Shown: positions 45,562-54,406 of the stretch, one piece after another | Layout: the number at the start of each line of letters is the position of its first letter | How positions within the stretch are numbered: position 1 is the first letter of the stretch | DNA from: Mycolicibacter heraklionensis | Lineage (GTDB): Bacteria > Actinomycetota > Actinomycetes > Mycobacteriales > Mycobacteriaceae | Assembly: GCF_019645815.1 (NCBI RefSeq) | Contig: NZ_CP080997.1 | Location: 4,778,880 to 4,842,879, forward strand | Direction of reading: 5' to 3' | Length of the DNA: 64,000 bases | Translations under genes and position numbers: made by a program | Notes under the pieces: generated by a model | Told to the model about the DNA's origin: nothing | Databases searched by the model: none | Seen by the model: only the letters and a program-made list of their open reading frames with translations

Positions 45562-47415
45562 ATGACCGTGCGTAACGCGCTGAACACGGCGGCTCAGATG
45601 ATCCTGGCCGGCGTCATCGCCGGCGTCGTCGCGGTGGTCGCGCTGCTGGCGATCGCCCGGGTCCAGTGGCCCGCGTATCCGTCGTCGAACCAACTGCATG
45701 CGCTGACCACCGTCGGGCAGGTTGGCTGCCTGGCCGGGTTGGCCGTCGCCGGGTGGGCCTGGCGGCGCGGCCGACGTGCCTTGGGCTGGCTGGCCGGCGT
45801 GGTGTTCACCAGCGCGTTCTCGGTGGTGACGCTGGCGATGCCGCTCGGGGCCACCAAGCTCTACCTGTTCGGCATCTCGGTGGACCAGCAGTTCCGCACC
45901 GAGTACCTGACCCGGCTGACCGACAGCCCGCGGCTTGCCGACATGACCTATCTCGGGCTGCCGCCGTACTACCCGCCGGGCTGGTTCTGGCTCGGCGGGC
46001 GGGCCGCGGCCTGGACCGGGCTGCCGGCCTGGGAGATGTACAAGCCGTGGGCGATCACCTCGATCGCCGTGGCCGTCGCGGTCGCGCTGGTGCTGTGGAA
46101 CAAGATGATCCGCTTCGAATACGCGCTGCTGGTCACCCTCGCCGGCGCCGCGGTGACGCTGGCCTACAGCTCCCCCGAGCCCTACGCGGCGATGATCACC
46201 GTGCTGCTGCCCCCGGTGCTGATCCTGACCTGGTCCGGCCTGCGCGCCGGCCAACGCGGCGGCGGCTGGGGCGCGACCGTGGGCGCCGGGATGTTTCTCG
46301 GATTCGCGGCAACCTTCTACACCCTGCTGGTCGCCTACACGGCATTCACCGTGGTCCTGATGGCGCTACTGCTGGCGGCCATCCGGCGGCGTTTCGACCC
46401 GCTGGCCCGGCTGGCAGTGATCGGCCTGATCGCCGCGGCCATCGCGTCGATCACCTGGACGCCCTACCTGCGCCAGGCGCTGCACCACCCGGCCGGCGAG
46501 ACCCGCAGCGCCTTCCACTACCTGCCCGGTGACGGCGCCGAGCTGAGCTTCCCGATGCTGCAGTTCACGCTGCTCGGGGCGCTGTGCCTGCTGGGCACGC
46601 TGTGGTTGGTGGTCCGGGCCACCAAGTCGACCCGGGCGGGTGCGCTGGCCATCGGCGTCGTCGGCGTCTACCTGTGGTCGATCCTGTCCATGGTGTCGAC
46701 CCTGGCCCTCACCACGCTGCTCAGCTTCCGGCTGCAGCCGACGCTGACGGTGCTGCTGGCCACGGCCGGGGTATTCGGCTTCGTGGAGGGCGCCCAGGCA
46801 CTCGGCCGGGCCGCGCAGGGCTGGCACACCATCGTGTACCCGGCCGCGACCGCGGTGGGACTGGCCGGGGCGCTCGCGTTCAGTCAGGACATTCCCGAGG
46901 TGCTGCGGCCCGACATCACCGTCGCCTACACCGACACCGACGGCCACGGCGACCGCGGCGACCGGCGCGCACCGGGCGCGGCGAAGTACTACGAGGCCGT
47001 CGATGCCGCTATCACGCAAGCCACCGGCAAGCCGCGCGACGAGACCGTCGTGCTCACCGCCGACTACAGCTTCCTGTCCTACTACCCCTATTGGGGCTTT
47101 CAGGGGCTGACGCCGCACTACGCCAACCCGCTGGCGCAGTTCTCCGCGCGCGCCGCCGCGATCGAGGCCTGGTCCAAGCTCGAGACCGCCGAGCAGTTCA
47201 CCCGCGCGCTCGACGACTTGGCGTGGCCGGCGCCGACGGTGTTTCTGATGCGGTCCGGCGCCGGTGACACCTACACGTTGCGGCTGGCCAAGGACGTCTA
47301 CCCCAACCATCCCAACGTGCGGCGCTACACCGTGGAGCTCGATGCGGCCCTGTTCGCCGGGCCGGCGTTCCACGTGCAGAAGATCGGCCCGTTTGTGCTT
47401 GCCATCCGCACCTGA
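45562..47415 (+). CDS. aftA: Galactan 5-O-arabinofuranosyltransferase AftA
   Basis: GT-C membrane glycosyltransferase, 617 aa, that adds the first arabinofuranose from decaprenylphosphoryl arabinose to galactan. It matches M. tuberculosis AftA (643 aa) from ARVQWPAYPSSNQLHALTTV to the end, with a shorter N-terminus. About 11-13 transmembrane segments cover residues 10-430. The periplasmic loop MPLGATKLYLFGISVDQQFR, with the acidic motif of the family, is intact. The soluble C-terminal part has VLTADYSFLSYYPYWGFQGL and LAKDVYPNHPNVRRYTV. ATG 45562 was chosen with GGGG 8 nt before; TTG 45550 is the next option. It is 145 bp downstream of dprE2 and 35 bp before embC. Confidence 0.95.
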   Translation: MTVRNALNTAAQMILAGVIAGVVAVVALLAIARVQWPAYPSSNQLHALTTVGQVGCLAGLAVAGWAWRRGRRALGWLAGVVFTSAFSVVTLAMPLGATKLYLFGISVDQQFRTEYLTRLTDSPRLADMTYLGLPPYYPPGWFWLGGRAAAWTGLPAWEMYKPWAITSIAVAVAVALVLWNKMIRFEYALLVTLAGAAVTLAYSSPEPYAAMITVLLPPVLILTWSGLRAGQRGGGWGATVGAGMFLGFAATFYTLLVAYTAFTVVLMALLLAAIRRRFDPLARLAVIGLIAAAIASITWTPYLRQALHHPAGETRSAFHYLPGDGAELSFPMLQFTLLGALCLLGTLWLVVRATKSTRAGALAIGVVGVYLWSILSMVSTLALTTLLSFRLQPTLTVLLATAGVFGFVEGAQALGRAAQGWHTIVYPAATAVGLAGALAFSQDIPEVLRPDITVAYTDTDGHGDRGDRRAPGAAKYYEAVDAAITQATGKPRDETVVLTADYSFLSYYPYWGFQGLTPHYANPLAQFSARAAAIEAWSKLETAEQFTRALDDLAWPAPTVFLMRSGAGDTYTLRLAKDVYPNHPNVRRYTVELDAALFAGPAFHVQKIGPFVLAIRT

Positions 47416-47437
47416 CGGACGCCGTTGAGGACACCGA

Positions 47438-47443
47438 TAGCAT
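47438..47443 (+). promoter_or_regulatory. Candidate -10 box of embC
   Basis: TAGCAT ends 7 nt before GTG 47451, predicting a leaderless transcript. The stretch TAGCATCTGG closely resembles TAACATCAGG at the same place before embA. Confidence 0.4.
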
Positions 47444-47450
47444 CTGGTCC

Positions 47451-50400
47451 GTGACCGATACGCGCGCCGACTACCGGATCGCTCGGGCTGTCGCCGTCGT
47501 CGCCGGTGTGCTGGGCACCCTGCTGGCGATCCTGACCCCGTTGTTGCCGGTCAAACAGACCACCGCCGAACTCAACTGGCCGCAGAACGGTACGTGGGCC
47601 AGTGTGCAGGCACCGCTGATCGGCTACGTCGCCACCGATCTCGACATCAGCGTGCCGTGTCAGGCCGCGGCCGGGCTCACCCCGGCCAGGTCGGTGCTGC
47701 TGTCCACGGTGCCCAAGCAGGCGCCCAAGGCCGTCGACCGCGGGTTACTCATCGAACTCGTCAACGACGACCTGGTTCTGGTGGTGCGCAACGTGCCGGT
47801 GGTGGTGGCGCCGCTGACCCAGGTGTTGAGCCCGGCCTGCCAGAAGCTGACCTTCACCGCGCACGCCGACCGGGTCACCGCCGAGTTCGTCGGCCTCAAA
47901 TACGGGCCCAACGCCGAAAAGCCCGGCTCGCCGTTGACCGGGACCCGCAGCGGCTATGACTTCCGGCCGCAGATCGTCGGTGTCTACACCGACCTGGCCG
48001 GCCCGGCGCCCGCCGGACTGGATTTCACCGCCACCGTCGACACCCGCTTCTCCAGCGCGCCCACCCCGCTCAAGCTGGCCGCGATGATCCTCGGGGTGGC
48101 GCTGACGATCGCCGCGCTGATCGCCCTGCACATCCTGGACACCGCCGACGGCACCCGGCACCGGCGCTTCCTGCCGGCCCGCTGGTGGTCGGCTTCGCCG
48201 CTGGACGCGCTGGTCACGTTCGTCCTGGTCTGGTGGCATTTCGTCGGCGCCAACACCTCCGACGACGGCTACATCCTGACCATGGCCCGGATCTCCGAAC
48301 ATGCCGGCTACATGGCCAACTTCTACCGCTGGTTCGGTACCCCGGAGGCTCCGTTCGGCTGGTACTACGACCTGCTGGCGGTGTGGGCACACGTCTCCAC
48401 CACCAGCATCTGGATGCGACTGCCCACCCTCGGCATGGCGCTGGCCTGCTGGTGGCTGATCAGCCGCGAGGTGATCCCCCGGCTGGGTCACGCCGTCAAA
48501 CACAGCCGGGCTGCCGCCTGGACCGCGGCCGGCATGTTCCTGGCGTTCTGGCTGCCACTGAACAACGGTCTGCGCCCCGAGCCGATCATCGCGCTCGGCA
48601 TCCTGGCGACCTGGTGCTCGGTGGAGCGGGCGGTGGCCACCAGCCGGCTGCTGCCGCTGGCGATCGCCTGCATCATCGGCGCGATGACGTTGTTCTCCGG
48701 TCCGACCGGGATCGCGTCGATCGGTGCGCTACTGGTGGCGATCGGCCCGCTGCGCACCATCCTGCACCGGCGCTCCAAGCAGTTCGGGCTGGCGCCGCTG
48801 CTGGCGCCGATCGCGGCGGCGGTCAGCATCACCACGATCGTGATCTTCCGGGACCAGACCCTGGCCGGTGAGATCGAGGCCAGCACGCTGAAGTCCGCGG
48901 TCGGGCCCAGCCTGGCCTGGTTCGAGGAGCACGTCCGCTACGAGCGGCTTTTCCTGGCCACCCCCGACGGCTCGGTGGCGCGCCGGTTCCCGGTGCTGGC
49001 ACTGGGCGTCGCGCTGGCGGTGTCGGTGGCGATGGCGTTGCGCAAGGGCCGGATTCCCGGCACCGCGGCCGGACCGAGCCGGCGCATCATCGGGATCACC
49101 ATCATCTCGTTCATCGCGATGATGTTCACGCCCACCAAGTGGACGCACCACTTCGGTGTGTTCGCCGGCCTGGCCGGGTCACTGGGTGCGCTGGCCGCCG
49201 TCGCGGTGAGCGCCGCGGCCATGCACTCAAGGCGCAACCGGACGCTGTTCACCGCGGTGGTGCTGTTCATCACCGCGCTGTCGTTCGCCAGCGTCAACGG
49301 CTGGTGGTATGTCTCCAACTTCGGGGTGCCGTGGTCGAACGCCTTCCCCAAGTGGCATCTGGCGTTCGCCACCATGGGCGTGGCGCTGACGGTCTTGGCG
49401 GCGCTGGTGGCGGCCTGGTTCCACTTCGCCAACGGCGCCGAGCGGACACCGCGCTGGACGGCACTGTCCGGTTACCCGCTGGCCATCGCGTCCTGGGTGC
49501 TGATCGTGTTCGAGGTGGTGTCGCTGACCGCGTCGATGCTCGGCCAATACCCGGCCTGGACGGTGGGCCGCTCCAACCTGGGCGCGCTGACTGGCAAGAC
49601 ATGTGGACTGGCCGACGACGTACTCGTCGAGCAGGACCCCAACGCCGGACTGCTCGAGCCGGTCGACACCCCGGTTGCCGACGCCTTGGGCGCGACGTTC
49701 TCGGTCGGGTTCGCGCCCAACGGGATCCCCGCCGACGTCACCGCCGACCAGCTGATCGGTCCGCCCGGGTTGGGCCGGCTGGCCGACGACGACGCACAGG
49801 TCGCCGGCGGCGAGGCCGGCACCGAGGGCGGCGTCACGTCCGGCGAGGGGATCAACGGCTCGCGGGCCCGGCTGCCCTACAAGCTGGACCCGGCCCGGGT
49901 CCCGGTGCTGGGCAGCTGGCGCCCAGGCATTCAGGTGCCCGCGCTGCTGCGTTCGGCCTGGTATCGGCTGCCCGCCGACCGGGCCAACGCCGGGCCGCTG
50001 CTGGTGGTGACGGCCGCGGGCCGCTTCGACCGCGGCGAGGTCACCGCGCAGTGGGCCACCGAGTCCGGCGCGGGCGGCACCGTGGAATTCGGTGACATCG
50101 GCGCGGTCCCGGCATGGCGCAACCTGCGCGCACCCATGTCGGCGATCCCGGCCGAGGCCACCCGCATCCGGCTGGTGGTACGCGACGACGACCTGGCCCC
50201 GCAACACTGGATCGCGGTGACGCCGCCGCGCGTCCCGCAGCTGCGCACCCTGCAGGAAGTGGTGGGCTCGGAGGACCCGGTGCTGCTGGACTGGCTGGTC
50301 GGCCTGGCGTTCCCCTGCCAGCGCCCGTTCGGGCACCAGAACGGGGTGACCGAGGTGCCGAAGTGGCGGATCCTGCCGGACCGGTTCGGCGCCGAGGCGA

Positions 50401-50621
50401 ACTCCCCGGTGATGGACAACAACGGTGGCGGCCCGTTGGGCATCACGGAGCTGCTGGTGCGCGCGACCACGGTGCCCAGTTATCTGAACCACGACTGGTT
50501 CCGCGACTGGGGCGCCCTGCAGCAGTTGACGCCGTACTACCCCACGGCCACGCCTGCGCATCTGGATCTGGGGACCGCTGTGCGCTCCGGGCTGTGGAGC
50601 CCGGCACCGCTGCGGCACTGA
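47451..50621 (+). CDS. embC: Arabinosyltransferase EmbC (lipoarabinomannan arabinan)
   Basis: GT-C arabinosyltransferase, 1056 aa, that uses decaprenylphosphoryl arabinose to build the arabinan of lipoarabinomannan and is a target of ethambutol. Closest to M. tuberculosis EmbC (1094 aa) by NYRIAR-like DYRIARAVAVVAG, the N-terminal jelly-roll segment (LNWPQNGTWASVQAPLIGY, LLSTVPKQAPKAVDRGLLI), and the loop ANTSDDGYILTMAR with the catalytic aspartate. FTPTKWTHHFGVFAGLAGSL and the C-terminal carbohydrate-binding module (HWIAVTPPR, FPCQRPFGHQ, FRDWGALQQLTPYYP) also match. About 13 transmembrane helices are evident. The M. tuberculosis N-terminal extension is absent. GTG 47451 is preceded by a -10-like box and no ribosome site. 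Confidence 0.96.
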   Translation: MTDTRADYRIARAVAVVAGVLGTLLAILTPLLPVKQTTAELNWPQNGTWASVQAPLIGYVATDLDISVPCQAAAGLTPARSVLLSTVPKQAPKAVDRGLLIELVNDDLVLVVRNVPVVVAPLTQVLSPACQKLTFTAHADRVTAEFVGLKYGPNAEKPGSPLTGTRSGYDFRPQIVGVYTDLAGPAPAGLDFTATVDTRFSSAPTPLKLAAMILGVALTIAALIALHILDTADGTRHRRFLPARWWSASPLDALVTFVLVWWHFVGANTSDDGYILTMARISEHAGYMANFYRWFGTPEAPFGWYYDLLAVWAHVSTTSIWMRLPTLGMALACWWLISREVIPRLGHAVKHSRAAAWTAAGMFLAFWLPLNNGLRPEPIIALGILATWCSVERAVATSRLLPLAIACIIGAMTLFSGPTGIASIGALLVAIGPLRTILHRRSKQFGLAPLLAPIAAAVSITTIVIFRDQTLAGEIEASTLKSAVGPSLAWFEEHVRYERLFLATPDGSVARRFPVLALGVALAVSVAMALRKGRIPGTAAGPSRRIIGITIISFIAMMFTPTKWTHHFGVFAGLAGSLGALAAVAVSAAAMHSRRNRTLFTAVVLFITALSFASVNGWWYVSNFGVPWSNAFPKWHLAFATMGVALTVLAALVAAWFHFANGAERTPRWTALSGYPLAIASWVLIVFEVVSLTASMLGQYPAWTVGRSNLGALTGKTCGLADDVLVEQDPNAGLLEPVDTPVADALGATFSVGFAPNGIPADVTADQLIGPPGLGRLADDDAQVAGGEAGTEGGVTSGEGINGSRARLPYKLDPARVPVLGSWRPGIQVPALLRSAWYRLPADRANAGPLLVVTAAGRFDRGEVTAQWATESGAGGTVEFGDIGAVPAWRNLRAPMSAIPAEATRIRLVVRDDDLAPQHWIAVTPPRVPQLRTLQEVVGSEDPVLLDWLVGLAFPCQRPFGHQNGVTEVPKWRILPDRFGAEANSPVMDNNGGGPLGITELLVRATTVPSYLNHDWFRDWGALQQLTPYYPTATPAHLDLGTAVRSGLWSPAPLRH

Positions 50622-50696
50622 TCTGCGTCACCGATCTCACTCTTCCGCCACCCGCCTCACTCGCCCCATCCGTCACCGGACCCGAGGTGTGTGGCA

Positions 50697-51099
50697 GTTG
50701 CCCGCCTTTGCGCGACAACGGCCACCGTGTCGGACCGCGGTGCCAGGGTTCGCCACATGACGAACCGGAAGCCGCTGCGCGGCATCGAACTGCGTTACGT
50801 ACTGACCCACTACCTGCAGCATCACGGAACGTGCAGCATCGGCGAACTGGCCGCGGAGCTGGACTCTCGGGGCTTCGCTGTCGCGGGCCGGCCGTCGAAG
50901 GCGATCTCGGACGCCCTGCGCTGGGAACGCGGGCGCGGCCGGGTGTTCCGACGCGGCCGGGGCCGCTACGGGCCCGCCTCGATGCCACGCAGCACCGAGC
51001 ACCGAATTCACCAGCGGGTGATGGCGCTGCGGGCCGAGGCGGCGCATGACCCCCGCCGCAACCCGACATAACGTGGGTTGTCGCTCAAAGCCGGGCAAC
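50697..51099. mobile_element. 403-bp element with 23-bp terminal inverted repeats and one small gene
   Basis: The ends 50697-50719 (GTTGCCC...GCGACAAC) and 51077-51099 (GTTGTCGC...GGGCAAC) are inverted repeats with 21 of 23 positions matching. Between them is only a 104-codon gene. It interrupts the embC-embA spacer: without it the spacer would be 127 bp, near the size in other mycobacteria. No target duplication is visible and no transposase is encoded. A second pair of ends without the gene is at 45476-45522. Mobility is inferred from this layout. Confidence 0.65.
50757..51071 (+). CDS. Small winged-helix-like protein inside the inverted-repeat element, 104 aa
   Basis: ATG 50757 has AGGG 9 nt upstream. 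The sequence suggests three helices and a basic wing: LRYVLTHYLQHHGTCSIGEL then AAELDSRGFAVAGRPSKAIS then DALRWERGRGRVFRRGRGRY. GRPSKAISDALRWE would be the recognition helix region and RGRGRVFRRGRGRYGP the wing. The C-terminus PRSTEHRIHQRVMALRAEAA is a helix. I recall similar multi-copy hypothetical proteins in mycobacteria, but cannot verify this here. DNA binding is inferred; a likely target is the flanking inverted repeats. No catalytic motif for transposition is visible. Confidence 0.7.
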   Translation: MTNRKPLRGIELRYVLTHYLQHHGTCSIGELAAELDSRGFAVAGRPSKAISDALRWERGRGRVFRRGRGRYGPASMPRSTEHRIHQRVMALRAEAAHDPRRNPT

Positions 51100-51137
51100 T
51101 CTGTCGTATGGTCCGCCGCGGCGCCGACGCGGTCGCC

Positions 51138-51143
51138 TAACAT
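51138..51143 (+). promoter_or_regulatory. Candidate -10 box of embA
   Basis: TAACAT ends 8 nt before GTG 51152, which would place the transcription start at the start codon. In M. tuberculosis, ethambutol-resistance mutations upstream of embA fall at about -8 to -16 from the start codon, the same position. The box lies outside the inserted element. Confidence 0.45.
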
Positions 51144-51151
51144 CAGGGCTC

Positions 51152-54100
51152 GTGTCCTCCACCTACGACCAGCCCAAGCAGCGTTATCGGATCGCACGGC
51201 TGATCGCGGTGGTGGCCGGCGTCACCGGCGTGCTGCTGTGCGGCATCACCCCGCTGCTCCCGGTCAGACAGACCACCGCCACCATCGCCTGGCCGCAGGG
51301 CGTCGACGCCGACGGCCACGTCACCGACGTCACCGCTCCGCTGGTGTCCGGTGCGCCCCGCAGCCTGGACATCACCATCCCCTGCTCGGCAATCGCGACC
51401 CTGCCGGACAAGGGCGGCCTGGTGCTGTCGACCGTGCCGGCCGGCGGAGTGGACGCCACCGCGCACGGCCTGTTCGTGCGGGCCAACAAGGCGAGCGTGT
51501 TCGCCGCCTACCGCGACCACGTGGCCGCGGCCACCCCCCGGAGCAAGCTCGCCGACTGCAGCGAACTGCACCTGTGGGCCGGGGCCGGCGGGGTCGGCGC
51601 GGATTTCGTCGGCATCCCCGGCGCGGCCGGCACCCTCCCCCCGGAGAACAAGCCGCAGATCGGCGGGATCTTCACCGAACTGGAGATCGGCCCCCAGCCG
51701 GGCCTGAACGCCCGCATCGACGTCGACACCCGGTTCATCACCGCACCCACCGCCCTCAAGAGCGCCGTGATGGCGCTCGGGGTGCTGGCGGTGCTGGCCT
51801 CGATCGTCGCGCTGGCGGTACTGGACGGACCGCGACGTCGGCAAGCCAGATCCAAGGTCCATGCGGTGACCCGACTCGCCGACGTCGGCGTCATCGGCAC
51901 CCTGGCGCTGTGGCACGTCATCGGCGCCATCTCCAGCGACGACGGCTACAACCTCACGATGGCCCGCAACGTCGCGCATGCCGGCTATGTGGCCAACTAC
52001 TACCGGTTCTTCGGCACTACCGAGGCCCCGTTCGACTGGTACCCGGCGCTGCTGGGCCAGTTGAGCACGGTCAGCACCGCCGGGGTGTGGATGCGGCTGC
52101 CCGCCACGCTGGCCGGCATGGCCTGCTGGCTGATCATCAGCCGCCGCATCCTGCCGCGGCTGGGCCGGCTGTCCGGCAACCGGGTGGCGGTGTTCACCGC
52201 CGCGGCCATGTTCGCGGCGGCCTGGCTGCCGTTCAACAACGGCCTGCGCCCCGAGCCACTGATCGCGCTGGGCACCCTGGTGGTCTGGGTGCTGGTGGAA
52301 CGCACCATCGCCACCCGCCGGCTGGTGCCCACCGCGTGCGCGGTCCTGGTCGCGGTCTTCACCGTCACGCTGGCTCCGCACGGGCTCATCGCGCTGGCTC
52401 CGCTGCTGACCGGCTCCCGGGCCATCGAGGCGGTGATCCGCAAGCGCCGGGCCGCCGACGGGCTGGTCGCTCCGCTGGCGGTGCTGGCCGCGGCCGCCTC
52501 GGTGATCGCCGTGGTGGTGTGCCGGTCGGCGACCCTGGCCGCGGTCGCCGAATCGGCCCGGATCAAGTACGTGGTCGGTCCGACCATCGCCTGGTACCAG
52601 GAGTTCCTGCGGTATTACTTCCTGACCGTCGAGGAGAACGTCGACGCCTCGCTGACCCGCCGGTTCGCCGTGCTGGTGCTGTTGTTCTGCATGTTCGCCA
52701 TGCTGGTGGTGCTGCTGCGGCGCGGCCGGATCAACGGGGTGGCCAGCGGCCCGGCCTGGCGGCTGATCGGCTCGACCGCGGTGGGCCTGCTGCTGTTGAC
52801 GTTCACCCCGACCAAGTGGGCGGTGCAGTTCGGCGGGTTCGCCGGGCTGGCCGGGGCGCTGGCGGCGCTCACCGCGTTCACGTTCGCCCGGGTCGGGCTG
52901 CACAGCCGACGCAACATGACCCTGTATGTCACCGCGCTGCTGTTCCTGGTGGCCGTGGCGACCTCGGGTGTCAACGGGTGGTTCTACGTCGGCGGCTACG
53001 GGGTTCCGTGGTTCGACATCCCGCCGGTGATCGCCAGCAAGCCGGTGACGTCGATGTTCCTGGCGGCCTCGATCGCCACAGGTCTGCTGGCCGGCTGGCA
53101 GCACTTCCGGCTGGACTACACCGGGCACACCGAGGTGACGCCGACGCGGCGCAACCGGATCCTGGCGTCGACGCCGCTGCTGGTGCTCGCCAGTTTGATG
53201 GTGCTGCTGATGGTGGGCTCGATGGCCAAGGCCGCCGCCGGCCGCTACCCGGCCTATACCACCGCCCGAGCCAACATCGACGCTATCCGTTCCGGACTGT
53301 CCAGCTGCGCCATGGCCGACGACGTGCTGACCGAACCCGACGTCAACGCCGGTCTGCTGCAACCGGTTCCCGGCCAGAAATACACCGAGCTCGGCCCCCT
53401 CGGTGGTTCCGACCCGTACGGCTTCGACCCCAACTCCGTCGACGACGACCTCACCTCGCTGGCCGTCATCGCCAAACCCGGTGTGCCCAACGCGGATGCC
53501 TCCCCCAACAAGCCCAGCGCCAACCAGAGCGACGCGGCGGGCACCGCCGGCGGCAAGATCCCCGACGACGCCCCCGACGGGGTGAACGGCTCCCGGGTGG
53601 CCCTGCCCTACGGTCTGGACCCGGCCGTCACCCCGGTGCTCGGCTCCTACAAAGAGCAGGTGGCCGCACACGCCACCTCGGTCTGGTACCGACTGCCGGA
53701 ACAGTCGGCGGACCGGGCACCGATTGTCGTGGTCAGCGCTGCCGGAGCCATCTGGTCGCACGGCGAGGACGGCAAGCTCGACTACGGCCAGCCGCTGAAG
53801 CTGGAGTGGGGCACCAGTAACCCCGACGGCACATTCACCGCGCGCGGGGAGGTGGAGCCGATCGACATCGGGCCGCAGAACTCCTGGCGCAACCTGCGTT
53901 TCCCGTTGGCCTGGGCGCCGCCCGGCACCGACGTGGTGCGCATCGTCGCCAACGACCCGAACCTGTCCACCGAGCAGTGGATCGCCTTCACCCCGCCGCG
54001 GGTGCCGGTGGTCAAGACCATCAGTGAGTTGATGGGCTCGCAGACCCCGGTGCTGATGGACATCGCCGTCGCGGCGAACTTCCCGTGCCAGCGGCCGTTC

Positions 54101-54406
54101 ACCGAGCACCTGGGCATCGCCGAGCTGCCGGAGTACCGGATCATGCCCGACCACAAGCAGACCGCGGCGTCGTCGAACCTGTGGCAGTCGGCCGAGGACG
54201 GTGGACCGTTCATGATCACCCAGGCCATGCTGTGGACCACCACCGTCCCGACCTACCTGCGCAATGACTGGTATCGCGACTGGGGCGCGGTGGAGGCCTA
54301 TCACCGACTGATCCCCGCGAAGGCCGCGCCCGACGCCGTCATCGAGCAGGGCACCGTCACTGTGACCGGCTGGAGCCGGCCCGGACCGATTCGAGCACTG
54401 CCATGA
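51152..54406 (+). CDS. embA: Arabinosyltransferase EmbA
   Basis: GT-C arabinosyltransferase, 1084 aa. With EmbB it adds the branched 3-arms of the arabinogalactan arabinan, using decaprenylphosphoryl arabinose in the periplasm. It is identified as EmbA by PCSAIATLPDKGGLVLSTVP, DVDTRFITAPTALK-type sequence, the catalytic loop AISSDDGYNLTMAR (Asn where EmbB has Ile), FGTTEAPFDWYPALL, FTPTKWAVQFGGFAGLAG and the end HRLIPAKAAPDAV...GPIRALP. Many transmembrane helices lie between about 15 and 690, and the C-terminal module contains FPCQRPFTEHLGIAELPEYR. It starts with GTG 51152. Its stop overlaps the embB start by four bases (ATGA), so the two are translationally coupled, in line with their heterodimer. 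Confidence 0.97.
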   Translation: MSSTYDQPKQRYRIARLIAVVAGVTGVLLCGITPLLPVRQTTATIAWPQGVDADGHVTDVTAPLVSGAPRSLDITIPCSAIATLPDKGGLVLSTVPAGGVDATAHGLFVRANKASVFAAYRDHVAAATPRSKLADCSELHLWAGAGGVGADFVGIPGAAGTLPPENKPQIGGIFTELEIGPQPGLNARIDVDTRFITAPTALKSAVMALGVLAVLASIVALAVLDGPRRRQARSKVHAVTRLADVGVIGTLALWHVIGAISSDDGYNLTMARNVAHAGYVANYYRFFGTTEAPFDWYPALLGQLSTVSTAGVWMRLPATLAGMACWLIISRRILPRLGRLSGNRVAVFTAAAMFAAAWLPFNNGLRPEPLIALGTLVVWVLVERTIATRRLVPTACAVLVAVFTVTLAPHGLIALAPLLTGSRAIEAVIRKRRAADGLVAPLAVLAAAASVIAVVVCRSATLAAVAESARIKYVVGPTIAWYQEFLRYYFLTVEENVDASLTRRFAVLVLLFCMFAMLVVLLRRGRINGVASGPAWRLIGSTAVGLLLLTFTPTKWAVQFGGFAGLAGALAALTAFTFARVGLHSRRNMTLYVTALLFLVAVATSGVNGWFYVGGYGVPWFDIPPVIASKPVTSMFLAASIATGLLAGWQHFRLDYTGHTEVTPTRRNRILASTPLLVLASLMVLLMVGSMAKAAAGRYPAYTTARANIDAIRSGLSSCAMADDVLTEPDVNAGLLQPVPGQKYTELGPLGGSDPYGFDPNSVDDDLTSLAVIAKPGVPNADASPNKPSANQSDAAGTAGGKIPDDAPDGVNGSRVALPYGLDPAVTPVLGSYKEQVAAHATSVWYRLPEQSADRAPIVVVSAAGAIWSHGEDGKLDYGQPLKLEWGTSNPDGTFTARGEVEPIDIGPQNSWRNLRFPLAWAPPGTDVVRIVANDPNLSTEQWIAFTPPRVPVVKTISELMGSQTPVLMDIAVAANFPCQRPFTEHLGIAELPEYRIMPDHKQTAASSNLWQSAEDGGPFMITQAMLWTTTVPTYLRNDWYRDWGAVEAYHRLIPAKAAPDAVIEQGTVTVTGWSRPGPIRALP

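Noticed and set aside
42599..48503. Long minus-strand frames opposite dprE1, dprE2, aftA and embC
   Set aside because: High-GC third-position shadows; the plus-strand proteins match known enzymes along their length.
50697..51099. Insertion sequence
   Set aside because: The only gene is a 104-aa winged-helix-like protein with no DDE, HUH or serine recombinase motif, and no target duplication is seen; listed as an element of unknown type.
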